A stretch of DNA of 8,102 nucleotides, from positions 1-8,102 of the forward strand of contig CAYLRY010000068.1 of the NCBI GenBank assembly GCA_964386535.1, given 5' to 3'. Source of the DNA: CAYLRY01 sp964386535. Lineage in GTDB: Bacteria; Chloroflexota; Dehalococcoidia; Dehalococcoidales; UBA3254. This document shows, piece after piece, positions 1-6,444 of the stretch. The notes beneath the pieces were generated by a model. The model worked only from the letters and a program-made list of their open reading frames with translations, searched no databases and was not told the origin of the DNA. The position numbers were made by a program, and so were the translations under genes. Position 1 is the first letter of the stretch, and the number at the start of each line of letters is the position of its first letter.

Positions 1-86
1 AGGCGCCTGGTTATAAGGCTAAAAGCCTTAAGGCTAAAACCCAGAAAGACCTTTATTTGGGAGAAATAATCCTGGCTAAAGCGTGA
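1..86 (+). repeat. Left copy of terminal inverted repeat (paralogous gene ends)
   Basis: The first 86 bases reappear in reverse complement at 8017-8102. The outermost 55 bases are identical. Over the whole 86 there are four differences, at 56, 57, 83 and 85. All four are silent or swap one stop codon for another in the encoded C-terminus. Similarity ends at the stop codon. This is therefore best read as duplicated coding sequence rather than as a transposon end: there is no transposase and no flanking target duplication can be seen. Confidence 0.93.
3..86 (+). CDS. C-terminal fragment, probable transhydroxylase-type molybdoenzyme iron-sulfur (beta) subunit
   Basis: This is a 5'-truncated reading frame entering from the left edge and ending at TGA 84-86. 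It encodes 27 residues that start APGYKAKS and end DLYLGEIILAKA. The pattern of GY, then a basic stretch, then L-G-E-I-x-L at the extreme C-terminus resembles the last strands of a Cna-B / carboxypeptidase-regulatory-like beta domain. Such a domain closes the beta subunit of pyrogallol-phloroglucinol transhydroxylase, after its ferredoxin-like [4Fe-4S] part. The catalytic alpha subunit of that enzyme family follows 124 bases downstream on the same strand, which supports the assignment. No cysteines or cluster motifs are present in the fragment, so the identity rests on context and on a short motif. The same 27 residues end the gene at the right edge. Another protein with a Cna-B-like tail is possible. 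Confidence 0.6.
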   Translation, partial: APGYKAKSLKAKTQKDLYLGEIILAKA

Positions 87-127
87 TAGAACTAAGAATC
101 AGCAGTCAGCCACCGGTTCTAATTTTT
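87..127 (+). terminator. Weak hairpin plus T-run between beta and alpha genes
   Basis: TAGAAC (87-92) and GTTCTA (116-121) can pair across a 23-nt loop. A run of six T follows at 123-128. The hairpin begins directly after the stop codon of the upstream gene. The stem is short and the loop long, so it could be a leaky terminator that lowers alpha-gene expression, or chance. The rest of the gap (129-198) shows no convincing promoter. Confidence 0.22.
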
Positions 128-198
128 TGGCAAAGGTTGGGTATCGAGTAGCTGGATGCCGAGATTTAATAAATGGTAACTCGAAACTTTTTATGGTG

Positions 199-203
199 AG
201 GAG
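199..203 (+). promoter_or_regulatory. Ribosome binding site that fixes the alpha-subunit start
   Basis: AGGAG, within GGTGAGGAG, sits 7 nt before ATG 211. The frame stays open back to a TTG at 127, but that codon has only a poor purine-rich upstream region. The 28 extra residues (127-210) look like translated leader. Starting at 211 also places the D-S-W active-site motif within one residue of the numbering I recall for the Pelobacter enzyme. Confidence 0.85.
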
Positions 204-210
204 AAATAGG

Positions 211-2796
211 ATGCCCGATAACGAAAAAACCGTAGTGAAAGGAATGTCCGGCGGCGGTGTTAATGAAGATTCCAATATGATCCAGGTGGATGTTAAAAAT
301 GGAAGAATCCTCCGCATTCGGCCTTTTCACTATGACTGGAAATATGATCGCAAACCCTGGTCAATAACGGCAAGAGGGAAAACCTTTACTGCCAGCATGA
401 AAGCTTTAATACCTCCTTTTACACTGGCTTACAAAAATCGTATCTATTCACCTAACCGCACAATGTACCCTCTTAAAAGGGTTGACTGGGATCCTAATGG
501 TGAAAGAAACCCCCAAAACAGGGGCAAGAGCAAGTATGTGCGTATATCATGGGATGAAGCCACTGAAATAATTGCCAGTGAGATAAAACGCATAATTAAG
601 AAATACGGTCCTTATGCTATCCTGGCGCAGGCCGATGGACATGGCGAGACCAAAATAATACATGCTCCGCATGGATGCAACCGACGGTTGCTTTCACTTT
701 TAGGAGGTTATACCTGGCAGACCCGCAATCCGGATAGCTGGGAAGGCTGGTACTGGGGGGCAAAACACGTCTGGGGTTGTGAACCGGTAGGCAAAGCCGC
801 ATACCAGTCCAACATTATACCTGATATTGCTGAACACACAGGCATGCTTTTGCATATAGGTTGTGACCCTGAGACTACCACCTGGGGCTGGGGCGGGCAG
901 ACCGTTAGCCAGTTATGTTACTGGTTCACTGACCTTGGTATTAAACAAATTTTCATCTGTCCTGATCTGAATTACGGAGCTGCGGTTCATGCGGATAAAT
1001 GGATTCCCATTATTCCCAATACTGATGCCGCCATGTACCTGGGCATAGCTTATACCTGGATGACAGAAGGAACTTACGATAAAGAATATATCCAAACCCA
1101 CGTGGTGGGTTATGATAAATTTGAAAACTATGTTCTGGGTAAAGAAGATGGCATACCAAAAACAGCCAAATGGGCTTCTACCAAATGTGGTATTCCCTCC
1201 CGGATCATTAAAGCCCTGGCCAGGGCATGGGCAGCTAAACCGACCAGCACTGTACATGCCAACGGAGGCAACTTCGCCCGGGCGCCTTATTGCACGGAAA
1301 ACGCCAGATTGGAAATCTGCCTTCTGGGTATGCAGGGTGTAGGTAAACCGGGACGCCATTTGCTGACTACCATCGAATGGGGTCTATTCGGCAACATGGA
1401 CCCGCCAAACTGGACTTTCGGCAAGACTATTCCGGTACCAAGACACCTGATTTATCCGGACCTGGGCCCTATCAGCCGCGGCGCTGCCGTTGTGGGCGCT
1501 GAAATCCCTAAACAGGTCATTTCTAAAGTAATGATTGCCAAAGCCCTCCTCAATCCTGGAATAACCTGGTACGGCAATACTCTTTGCCGCCAGTTGACCG
1601 AGAACCAGTTCCAGCTTTACAAATACCCTATCGAAGGCGGGTCAGAGATTCACATGATCTGGACCGATACTCCTGCTTTGATGACCTGCTGGAACGACTC
1701 CAATTATACTGTCCAAGCCTACCGCAGTCCCAAAATTGAGTTTATGCTGGCTCAGCATCCCTGGATAGAAAATGACTGCCAGTTTGCCGATATCATCCTG
1801 CCAGTTACTACTAAATTTGAAAATGACGATATCGGAATCGATAATTTTACCGCCGAGTTCGGTACCCTTTTTATTGATGGCAAGTGTATTGAAGCTCGTG
1901 GTGAGTCTAAGAGCGACTATGAATGCGTATGCGCCATAGCTGAAAAACTAGGTCTTCTGGAAGAGTACACACAGGGTAAATCAGTGGATGACTGGATTAA
2001 AAAAGGCTATGAAATTTCCGGCGTAAAAAACCTGATTAGTTGGGAGGAGTTTAAGGAAAAAGGACATTATGTAATCCCCAATGACCCGGACTGGCAGAAA
2101 TACGACATCGGCCTGCGAAAATTTGCTGATGATCCTGAACATAACAAGCTTTCCACCCCTACCGGCAAGCTCGAATTCTATTCTGAACGCCTGGATAAAA
2201 ACTTCCCCGGTGACAAAGAAAGACCGCCAGTTCCTCACTGGATTGAGAGAGGCGAAAGCCATGATGAGAGGCTTTCCGGTGATCGGGCTAAGAAATACCC
2301 CTTCCTATGTGTATCCAACCATCCTCGCTGGAGAGTACATTCCCAACATGATGATATGCAATGGTTAAGAGAAATCAGGACCTGTAAAATTGTTGGCCCT
2401 GACGGATATGCCTACCAGACTATGTGGCTTAATCCTAATGATGCGGCTAAGAAAGGCATCCGGGACGGCGATATTGTCAAGATCTTCAACGACCGGGGCG
2501 GTGTGCTGGCTGGGGCCTATGTTACTGAAAGACTGATGCCTGGGGCAGTCTATATTGATCATGGAGCTCGCTGGGATCCGATAATCCCTGGAGAACTGGA
2601 TAGAGGCGGCGCCATTAATACCATCACTCCCCGTAATACTGTCTCTAAAAATGCCACCGGCATGGTGTCAGGCGGTTTCCTGGTGGATGTTGAGCGCGTA
2701 GATGTGGATGAGTTAAGGCAGAAATATCCTGAGGCTTTCAACCGGCCATATAGCCCCGCTTCAGGTCTTATCTATGAGAGAATGATAAAAGCCTGA
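211..2796 (+). CDS. Transhydroxylase-like molybdopterin oxidoreductase, catalytic (alpha) subunit
   Basis: This 861-residue protein of the DMSO-reductase molybdopterin superfamily is close in length to the pyrogallol-phloroglucinol transhydroxylase alpha subunit (about 875). Members bind a bis-MGD molybdenum cofactor and partner a small subunit with [4Fe-4S] clusters. The N-terminal part has no cysteine before residue 156, so the [4Fe-4S] cluster typical of formate dehydrogenases is absent, as in transhydroxylase. N-P-D-S-W-E-G-W (residues 173-180) contains D175-S176-W177, matching the D-S-W of transhydroxylase in which Ser is the Mo ligand and Asp and Trp line the active site. H144 is a candidate catalytic histidine. 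Residues about 80-120 carry the conserved I-Y-S-P-N-R...P-L-K-R-V-D segment. From about 696 on, P-F-L-C-V-S-N-H-P-R-W-R opens the C-terminal dinucleotide-binding domain (PF01568). There is no twin-arginine signal or membrane segment, so it is probably cytoplasmic. The true substrate cannot be read from the sequence. Family assignment is strong, exact reaction weak. Confidence 0.88.
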   Translation: MPDNEKTVVKGMSGGGVNEDSNMIQVDVKNGRILRIRPFHYDWKYDRKPWSITARGKTFTASMKALIPPFTLAYKNRIYSPNRTMYPLKRVDWDPNGERNPQNRGKSKYVRISWDEATEIIASEIKRIIKKYGPYAILAQADGHGETKIIHAPHGCNRRLLSLLGGYTWQTRNPDSWEGWYWGAKHVWGCEPVGKAAYQSNIIPDIAEHTGMLLHIGCDPETTTWGWGGQTVSQLCYWFTDLGIKQIFICPDLNYGAAVHADKWIPIIPNTDAAMYLGIAYTWMTEGTYDKEYIQTHVVGYDKFENYVLGKEDGIPKTAKWASTKCGIPSRIIKALARAWAAKPTSTVHANGGNFARAPYCTENARLEICLLGMQGVGKPGRHLLTTIEWGLFGNMDPPNWTFGKTIPVPRHLIYPDLGPISRGAAVVGAEIPKQVISKVMIAKALLNPGITWYGNTLCRQLTENQFQLYKYPIEGGSEIHMIWTDTPALMTCWNDSNYTVQAYRSPKIEFMLAQHPWIENDCQFADIILPVTTKFENDDIGIDNFTAEFGTLFIDGKCIEARGESKSDYECVCAIAEKLGLLEEYTQGKSVDDWIKKGYEISGVKNLISWEEFKEKGHYVIPNDPDWQKYDIGLRKFADDPEHNKLSTPTGKLEFYSERLDKNFPGDKERPPVPHWIERGESHDERLSGDRAKKYPFLCVSNHPRWRVHSQHDDMQWLREIRTCKIVGPDGYAYQTMWLNPNDAAKKGIRDGDIVKIFNDRGGVLAGAYVTERLMPGAVYIDHGARWDPIIPGELDRGGAINTITPRNTVSKNATGMVSGGFLVDVERVDVDELRQKYPEAFNRPYSPASGLIYERMIKA

Positions 2797-2822
2797 GATG
2801 GGTATTCCCTAAAATTAAAAAT

Positions 2823-2860
2823 AAGCACACCGGACTTAAACAATATATTCCGGTGTGCTT
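2823..2860 (-). terminator. Rho-independent terminator between convergent genes
   Basis: A perfect 12-bp stem is formed by AAGCACACCGGA (2823-2834) and TCCGGTGTGCTT (2849-2860), with a 14-nt loop. On the minus strand it starts 6 nt after the amidohydrolase TAG and is followed by a U-rich tract (complement of 2811-2822), so it ends the minus-strand operon. It also lies 26 nt past the alpha-subunit stop. It may act on both strands, although the + side has only a weak T tract. Confidence 0.9.
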
Positions 2861-2866
2861 AGTAGT

Positions 2867-3985
2867 CTATATAGTAATTCTCTTCTCCGGTAGATAAAGA
2901 TATTCCGCTGGATTCTTTTGTATCATGGTCCTGATATCTTCTTTTTTCAGACCAAAGTGGATCATGGCCCTTATAAACATTTTCCAGATATCCAGAGCAT
3001 CGCCGAAAAACGGCTGGCCCCCATCCGTACAGGGAATAATGTGGTCTGGTCCAAGCTCTGCCATCCAGCCCAGTCCCTGGTTGGGATCAATACACGGCCA
3101 GATAATGCTGGGCAGGACTTTATTGGCATCAACCTGAAGGTAGCAGCCCAGGCGGACCAGCTCCCGATATTGTTCTATGGTAGCCCTATCCTCGTGTGCA
3201 GCCCAGGGCGCGGCGTGCATCCAGAGCAAATGAGCACCTACCTCGGATGCATATTGCGCCAGAGGTAATACGCTTTCATAAGTCATAGTGGCATGCCCGG
3301 TCATTAGTGGTATCCTGTATTGAGCGCACAGCCTGACTATTTCCTTAACTTCAGAATCCAGTTGCCCGTTTTCATCATATATTCTTAACTTCGGGCCGCA
3401 ATTGTCACCACCATAGGTCTGGCACCAGAAAATGACCGCCCCTATATTGGGATATTTATGGATTAGATGCACCTGGTCAGGATGGTGGCTCCATGCGAAT
3501 ATATAGGAACCCAGGCATTCAGTGGCGTATTCCAACTGGCCAGCCTGTACCATTTCATCTATTTTTTGCTGAGCACCCCAGGCCTGCCCTACCGTGGGGA
3601 AGAAATGGTCCTGGCTTATAAATGCCCGCATCTTAGCTTTAGAGGCTTTAATGGCATATTCAATTATGTCATTTGACCTTGGGACATAGTCAGGATAAAG
3701 GCGAACCTGGGTATCTATGGAATTTTCCACCAAATCATCTTCGATACCCATGTAAATGTCATAGAACATCTCAAAAATGAAATGACCGACTTCTCCTCCT
3801 CGCCCCGCCTTGTGCATTTCCCATAATGAGTCATAAGTCCATTTATCCGGTAGCCCGGCTTTAATCTTGCCATCTATAGAGACTTTGCGTAGTGTCTCAA
3901 TCACCTCTTTGGGCAGGCCGTTGAACTTCTCATGCATATCCTTCTCAGAATCAAACATCTTGGGGTTGTACGCTTTTCCTGCCAT
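2867..3985 (-). CDS. Divergent amidohydrolase (DUF6282-like TIM barrel) with altered metal site
   Basis: A 372-residue protein whose barrel part resembles the amidohydrolase superfamily, closest to DUF6282/Amidohydro_2. Supporting segments are I-D-T-x-V-x-L-Y-P-D (about 90-99), M-R-A-F-I-S-Q-D-H-F-F-P-T (119-131), M-T-G-H-A-T-M (228-234), L-L-W-M-H-A (253-258), P-C-T-D-G-G (318-323) and the N-P-A-E-Y-L-Y-L ending typical of the fold. Relatives use H-x-H on the first strand to bind metal. Here the codons are CAG GTT CGC, giving Q93-V-R95. Later candidate ligands H231, H257 and D321 remain. About 85 residues precede the first barrel strand, a longer N-terminal extension than I expect for DUF6282. 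It may be a hydrolase with a single or changed metal site, a lyase, or a non-enzymatic relative. It is the last gene of the minus-strand group, 97 nt after the BKACE stop and behind a hairpin. No signal peptide is seen; substrate unknown. Confidence 0.78.
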   Translation of the reverse strand: MAGKAYNPKMFDSEKDMHEKFNGLPKEVIETLRKVSIDGKIKAGLPDKWTYDSLWEMHKAGRGGEVGHFIFEMFYDIYMGIEDDLVENSIDTQVRLYPDYVPRSNDIIEYAIKASKAKMRAFISQDHFFPTVGQAWGAQQKIDEMVQAGQLEYATECLGSYIFAWSHHPDQVHLIHKYPNIGAVIFWCQTYGGDNCGPKLRIYDENGQLDSEVKEIVRLCAQYRIPLMTGHATMTYESVLPLAQYASEVGAHLLWMHAAPWAAHEDRATIEQYRELVRLGCYLQVDANKVLPSIIWPCIDPNQGLGWMAELGPDHIIPCTDGGQPFFGDALDIWKMFIRAMIHFGLKKEDIRTMIQKNPAEYLYLPEKRITI

Positions 3986-3991
3986 TTCATT

Positions 3992-3998
3992 CACCTCT
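3992..3998 (-). promoter_or_regulatory. Ribosome binding site that decides the amidohydrolase start
   Basis: On the minus strand AGAGGTG is followed by AATGAA and then ATG (3985-3983). An upstream in-frame GTG (3994-3992) overlaps this Shine-Dalgarno sequence itself and cannot be well initiated by it, so the ATG three codons downstream is preferred. An out-of-frame ATG at 3990-3988 is probably unused. Confidence 0.75.
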
Positions 3999-4023
3999 TA
4001 TTTAATTATTAATGAGAAACAAA

Positions 4024-4043
4024 GGGCACGCTATAACGTGCCC
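4024..4043 (-). terminator. Hairpin terminator or attenuator between BKACE and amidohydrolase genes
   Basis: A perfect 7-bp GC-rich stem, GGGCACG (4024-4030) with CGTGCCC (4037-4043), closes a 6-nt loop. On the minus strand it is followed by TTTGTTTCT, and on the + strand by a long AT-rich, T-rich stretch. It lies about 40 nt past the BKACE stop and about 40 nt before the amidohydrolase start. It therefore probably reduces read-through into the last gene or separates two transcription units. Confidence 0.72.
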
Positions 4044-4082
4044 AATATTTACTCTTAATTTTTAATTTTTTTATTTTAGGTA

Positions 4083-5021
4083 TTAAAAGTTGACTTTATC
4101 CATTCCCTTTAAATTCAACATTTTCCGGGCTTCATCAGGTGTAGCCGGCTCAATGCTCATTTCCCGGGCGATATTGATTATACGTTCTACCTGTTCGGCG
4201 CTGCTGCGGGCTAACCGTCCATATCCGGCATAGAGGCTATCTTCAAGTCCCACTCTAACGTGACCACCTAAAGCCAGAGCTGCGGCTCCTACTGGAATTT
4301 GATCTTTGCCTACCGCTGCTACTGACCAGGAGAAATTTCCCAAAACTTCACGGGCACGCTCATAAACAAATACCAGCGTGCCGATGGTAGCCGGCATGCC
4401 GCTAAGAGCGCCCATCACGAATTGCAAGTGCACCGGAGTGTCCACATAGCCCCGGTCAATCATGAATTTAACTGCACTGATCTGGCCAATGTCCCAAATT
4501 TCCACCTCAGGACGAGTGTTGTTTTCCCTGCAAGCCTGGCTGTATTCACGCATCATTTTATAGGTATTCTCAAAGATGAAATTCTCTCTTGCCAAAAAAG
4601 CTTTTTCCCATTCATATTTGATTTTATCCTTATTTTTCTCATAAACCTGGATAGATGTACCGCTTAAAGAGCCGCAGTTAAGGGTAGCCATTTCAGGTTT
4701 GAATTCCGGGACTACTTTTATTCTCTCATCCGGAGTGCCTGCGCCTCCAGTGGTGATATTAATTATGACATTACAGCGCTTTTTAATGTCAGTTACTATT
4801 TCACGAAATACGGGTAAACTGGGAGTCGGTTCTCCATTTTCAGCTTTCCTGGCATGGATATGTACGATTGCCGCACCGGCCTGGCAGGCCTTGACGGCAT
4901 CATCAGCTATTTGTTTAGGAGTCAGTGGCAAATATTCGGACATTACCGGCGTAGCCCCTTGGCCGGTTATAGCCGAAGTAATAATGACCTTGCGTAAACA
5001 CCTTTCCCCTTCTCGAAGCAT
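4083..5021 (-). CDS. BKACE family (DUF849) beta-keto acid cleavage enzyme
   Basis: A 312-residue protein, the usual BKACE length. The family condenses a beta-keto acid with acetyl-CoA and splits it to acetoacetate plus a new CoA ester; the founding member is 3-keto-5-aminohexanoate cleavage enzyme (Kce). Visible hallmarks are V-H-I-H-A-R (H54 and H56, Zn ligands), the N-I-T-T-G-G turn (88-93), and G-G-H-V-R-V-G-L-E-D-S (252-262). In the last, R256, E260 and D261 keep the spacing of Kce R226, E230 and D231, the catalytic and Zn-binding set. The ATG is preceded by GGGAG (5032-5028) with a 6-nt spacer, and a sigma70-like promoter lies just upstream. The substrate pocket cannot be read. Next to a transhydroxylase-type enzyme, the triacetate-cleaving branch of the family (anaerobic phloroglucinol breakdown) is an attractive but unproven guess. 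Kce-like lysine fermentation is less likely because no lysine genes are near. Cytoplasmic. Confidence 0.93.
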   Translation of the reverse strand: MLREGERCLRKVIITSAITGQGATPVMSEYLPLTPKQIADDAVKACQAGAAIVHIHARKAENGEPTPSLPVFREIVTDIKKRCNVIINITTGGAGTPDERIKVVPEFKPEMATLNCGSLSGTSIQVYEKNKDKIKYEWEKAFLARENFIFENTYKMMREYSQACRENNTRPEVEIWDIGQISAVKFMIDRGYVDTPVHLQFVMGALSGMPATIGTLVFVYERAREVLGNFSWSVAAVGKDQIPVGAAALALGGHVRVGLEDSLYAGYGRLARSSAEQVERIINIAREMSIEPATPDEARKMLNLKGMDKVNF

Positions 5022-5054
5022 TTTTTACTCCCTTATTTATAAAATATTAAAAAT

Positions 5055-5084
5055 ACTATAAACAGGTTTTCACCAGTAAGTCAA
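5055..5084 (-). promoter_or_regulatory. Sigma70-like promoter for the BKACE gene
   Basis: On the minus strand TTGACT (5084-5079) and TATAGT (5060-5055) are separated by 18 nt. This places a start of transcription near 5048, about 27 nt before the BKACE ATG and just upstream of its ribosome binding site. The fit to consensus is good in an AT-rich gap of 120 nt between the thiolase stop and the BKACE start. It suggests that BKACE can be transcribed apart from the thiolase. Confidence 0.6.
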
Positions 5085-5141
5085 TAAATAAAGTCCTTGA
5101 ATTCTTCCGTCCAGACTGATTACTCCAATTTCAGGCACCCG

Positions 5142-6326
5142 TTATCCCACCTCATTTCCTGCAATTAACACGCTGACTGTAGCTGCTCCTGGTTCTCCAC
5201 CCTGGTTATGAGTAAGTCCCAGTCGGGGATTTTTCACCTGGCGTGGTCCGGCTTTACCCTGCAATTGCTTATAAACCTCATACATCATTCTGAGACCGGT
5301 AGCCCCAATGGGATGCCCGAAGCATTTTAACCCGCCATCAGTGTTTACCGGCAACTGCCCCTTAAGTGTAAAAGTACCAGCTTCTACATCCTCTCGAACT
5401 CTACCCCTCGGACTGAACTGTAAGTCCTCCATGATAGTTAATTCGGTAATAGAGAAACAGTCATGTACCTCGGCAACGCTGATCTCTTTGCGGGGTTCTT
5501 TAATGCCGGCTTCCTTATACGCTGCCAGTCCACCGCGGTAGGTCTCTTCTACATGCGCAAAATCATAGGCCTGATTAAGCCAGCCTTCACGTGGCCCCTG
5601 GCAAATCTGTAAAGACTTTATGTAAATTGGATCCTGCCGGAATTTCTTGGCAATATCAGCTCTTACAATAATTGCAGCAGCAGCTCCATCGCTGACACCG
5701 CAGCAATCATAAAGTCCCAGAGGGTAGGCTATCATAGGAGCGTTCAGGGCCTGTTCTAATGTAATTTCTCTTTGAAAATGAGCTTTCGGGCTAAGTGAAC
5801 CATTATGATGGTTCTTTACCGCAATTTGGGCCAATAATTTTTTACCTTCTTCGTGAGTCAACCCATATTTGGCGAAATAACCGGTTGCCATCATGGCAAA
5901 GATCGCAGCCGGAGTTTGAGTTGTCAACCGGTAACTCCAGGTAGCAGTCGGACGGGTTTGCGGTAATCCTGAAAAACCGGTATCTTTTAGTTTTTCGGCT
6001 CCTACCGCCAGAACGATATCATATATACCTGCGGCCACAGCATAACAGGCCCCACGGATAGCCTCAGAACCTGTAGCACAGGCATTCTCCACATGAGTCA
6101 CAGGTATATACTTCAACTTGAGAGGTGTAGCCAGTATTTGGCCGGTTTCACCTGCGAAACAGGTACCCCACCAGGCTGCCTGAATGTCCCTTGGATCAGC
6201 CCCGGCATCAGCATAGGCTTCATAGACCGCATCTATGATCATATCCTCCAGGCTTAGTCCCCAATTTTCGCCGAATTTCACACAACCCATGCCTACTATG
6301 GCTACTCTATCTTTTATACTATCCAT
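5142..6326 (-). CDS. SCP-x-like thiolase (acetyl-CoA acetyltransferase family)
   Basis: A 394-residue thiolase of the sterol-carrier-protein-x type, the normal length for this class. The nucleophile lies in E-N-A-C-A-T-G-S (C83). V-H-D-C-F-S holds H288, and G-H-P-I-G-A-T-G holds H338. The last block is T-H-N-Q-G-G (372-377) instead of the C-x-G of classical thiolases, as usual for this subfamily, so the acid/base Cys is absent there by type and not by damage. These enzymes cleave or form 3-ketoacyl-CoA, and many need a DUF35 (Zn-ribbon/OB) partner, as in benzoylsuccinyl-CoA thiolase BbsAB or steroid side-chain aldolases. Here the gene immediately upstream (116 nt away) encodes a DUF35 fusion, so the two probably form a complex. 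The ATG is preceded by GAGGA about 9 nt upstream. The specific substrate is unknown. Cytoplasmic. Confidence 0.92.
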   Translation of the reverse strand: MDSIKDRVAIVGMGCVKFGENWGLSLEDMIIDAVYEAYADAGADPRDIQAAWWGTCFAGETGQILATPLKLKYIPVTHVENACATGSEAIRGACYAVAAGIYDIVLAVGAEKLKDTGFSGLPQTRPTATWSYRLTTQTPAAIFAMMATGYFAKYGLTHEEGKKLLAQIAVKNHHNGSLSPKAHFQREITLEQALNAPMIAYPLGLYDCCGVSDGAAAAIIVRADIAKKFRQDPIYIKSLQICQGPREGWLNQAYDFAHVEETYRGGLAAYKEAGIKEPRKEISVAEVHDCFSITELTIMEDLQFSPRGRVREDVEAGTFTLKGQLPVNTDGGLKCFGHPIGATGLRMMYEVYKQLQGKAGPRQVKNPRLGLTHNQGGEPGAATVSVLIAGNEVG

Positions 6327-6366
6327 ATTTTTTATTCCTCAATCCGGTAATATTCAAAAATTTAAA

Positions 6367-6398
6367 TGTATGAGTTATCAGGCATCTAAATTCATACA
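6367..6398. repeat. Short inverted repeat in thiolase leader
   Basis: TGTATGA (6367-6373) and TCATACA (6392-6398) are perfect inverted 7-mers 18 nt apart, in the AT-rich 116-nt gap before the thiolase gene. They could be a regulator site or an RNA hairpin. No clear promoter was found around them, so the role is open and chance is possible. Confidence 0.3.
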
Positions 6399-6424
6399 CC
6401 ATGTTGATTTTTTCAGCTAATTAG

Positions 6425-6444
6425 AAACCGGGGCTATCCGGTTT
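6425..6444 (-). terminator. Hairpin overlapping the stop codon of the HMGCS-like/DUF35 gene
   Basis: AAACCGG (6425-6431) pairs with CCGGTTT (6438-6444) over a 6-nt loop. The TAA stop (6445-6443) overlaps the 5' arm on the minus strand. The following sequence, CTAATTAGCTG, is only weakly U-rich. It may be a partial terminator or an mRNA-stabilising 3' structure between this gene and the thiolase, rather than a full stop. Confidence 0.42.

Noticed and set aside
101..135. tRNA-like GGTTCTAAT segment
   Set aside because: It superficially resembles a T-loop, but no complementary acceptor, anticodon or D arms can be drawn around it.
127..210. N-terminal extension of the alpha subunit from TTG 127
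   Set aside because: It lacks a convincing ribosome binding site, and the segment does not resemble the family N-terminus. ATG 211 has a strong AGGAG at 7 nt and gives family-consistent length and motif numbering.
913..1359. Antisense open frame of 148 codons inside the alpha-subunit gene
   Set aside because: It lies fully opposite a well-supported gene, has no recognisable domain, and is typical of shadow frames in such coding sequence.
4699..5061. Plus-strand open frame of 120 codons opposite the BKACE start region
   Set aside because: It overlaps the conserved BKACE coding sequence and its promoter, with no own ribosome binding site or known motif.
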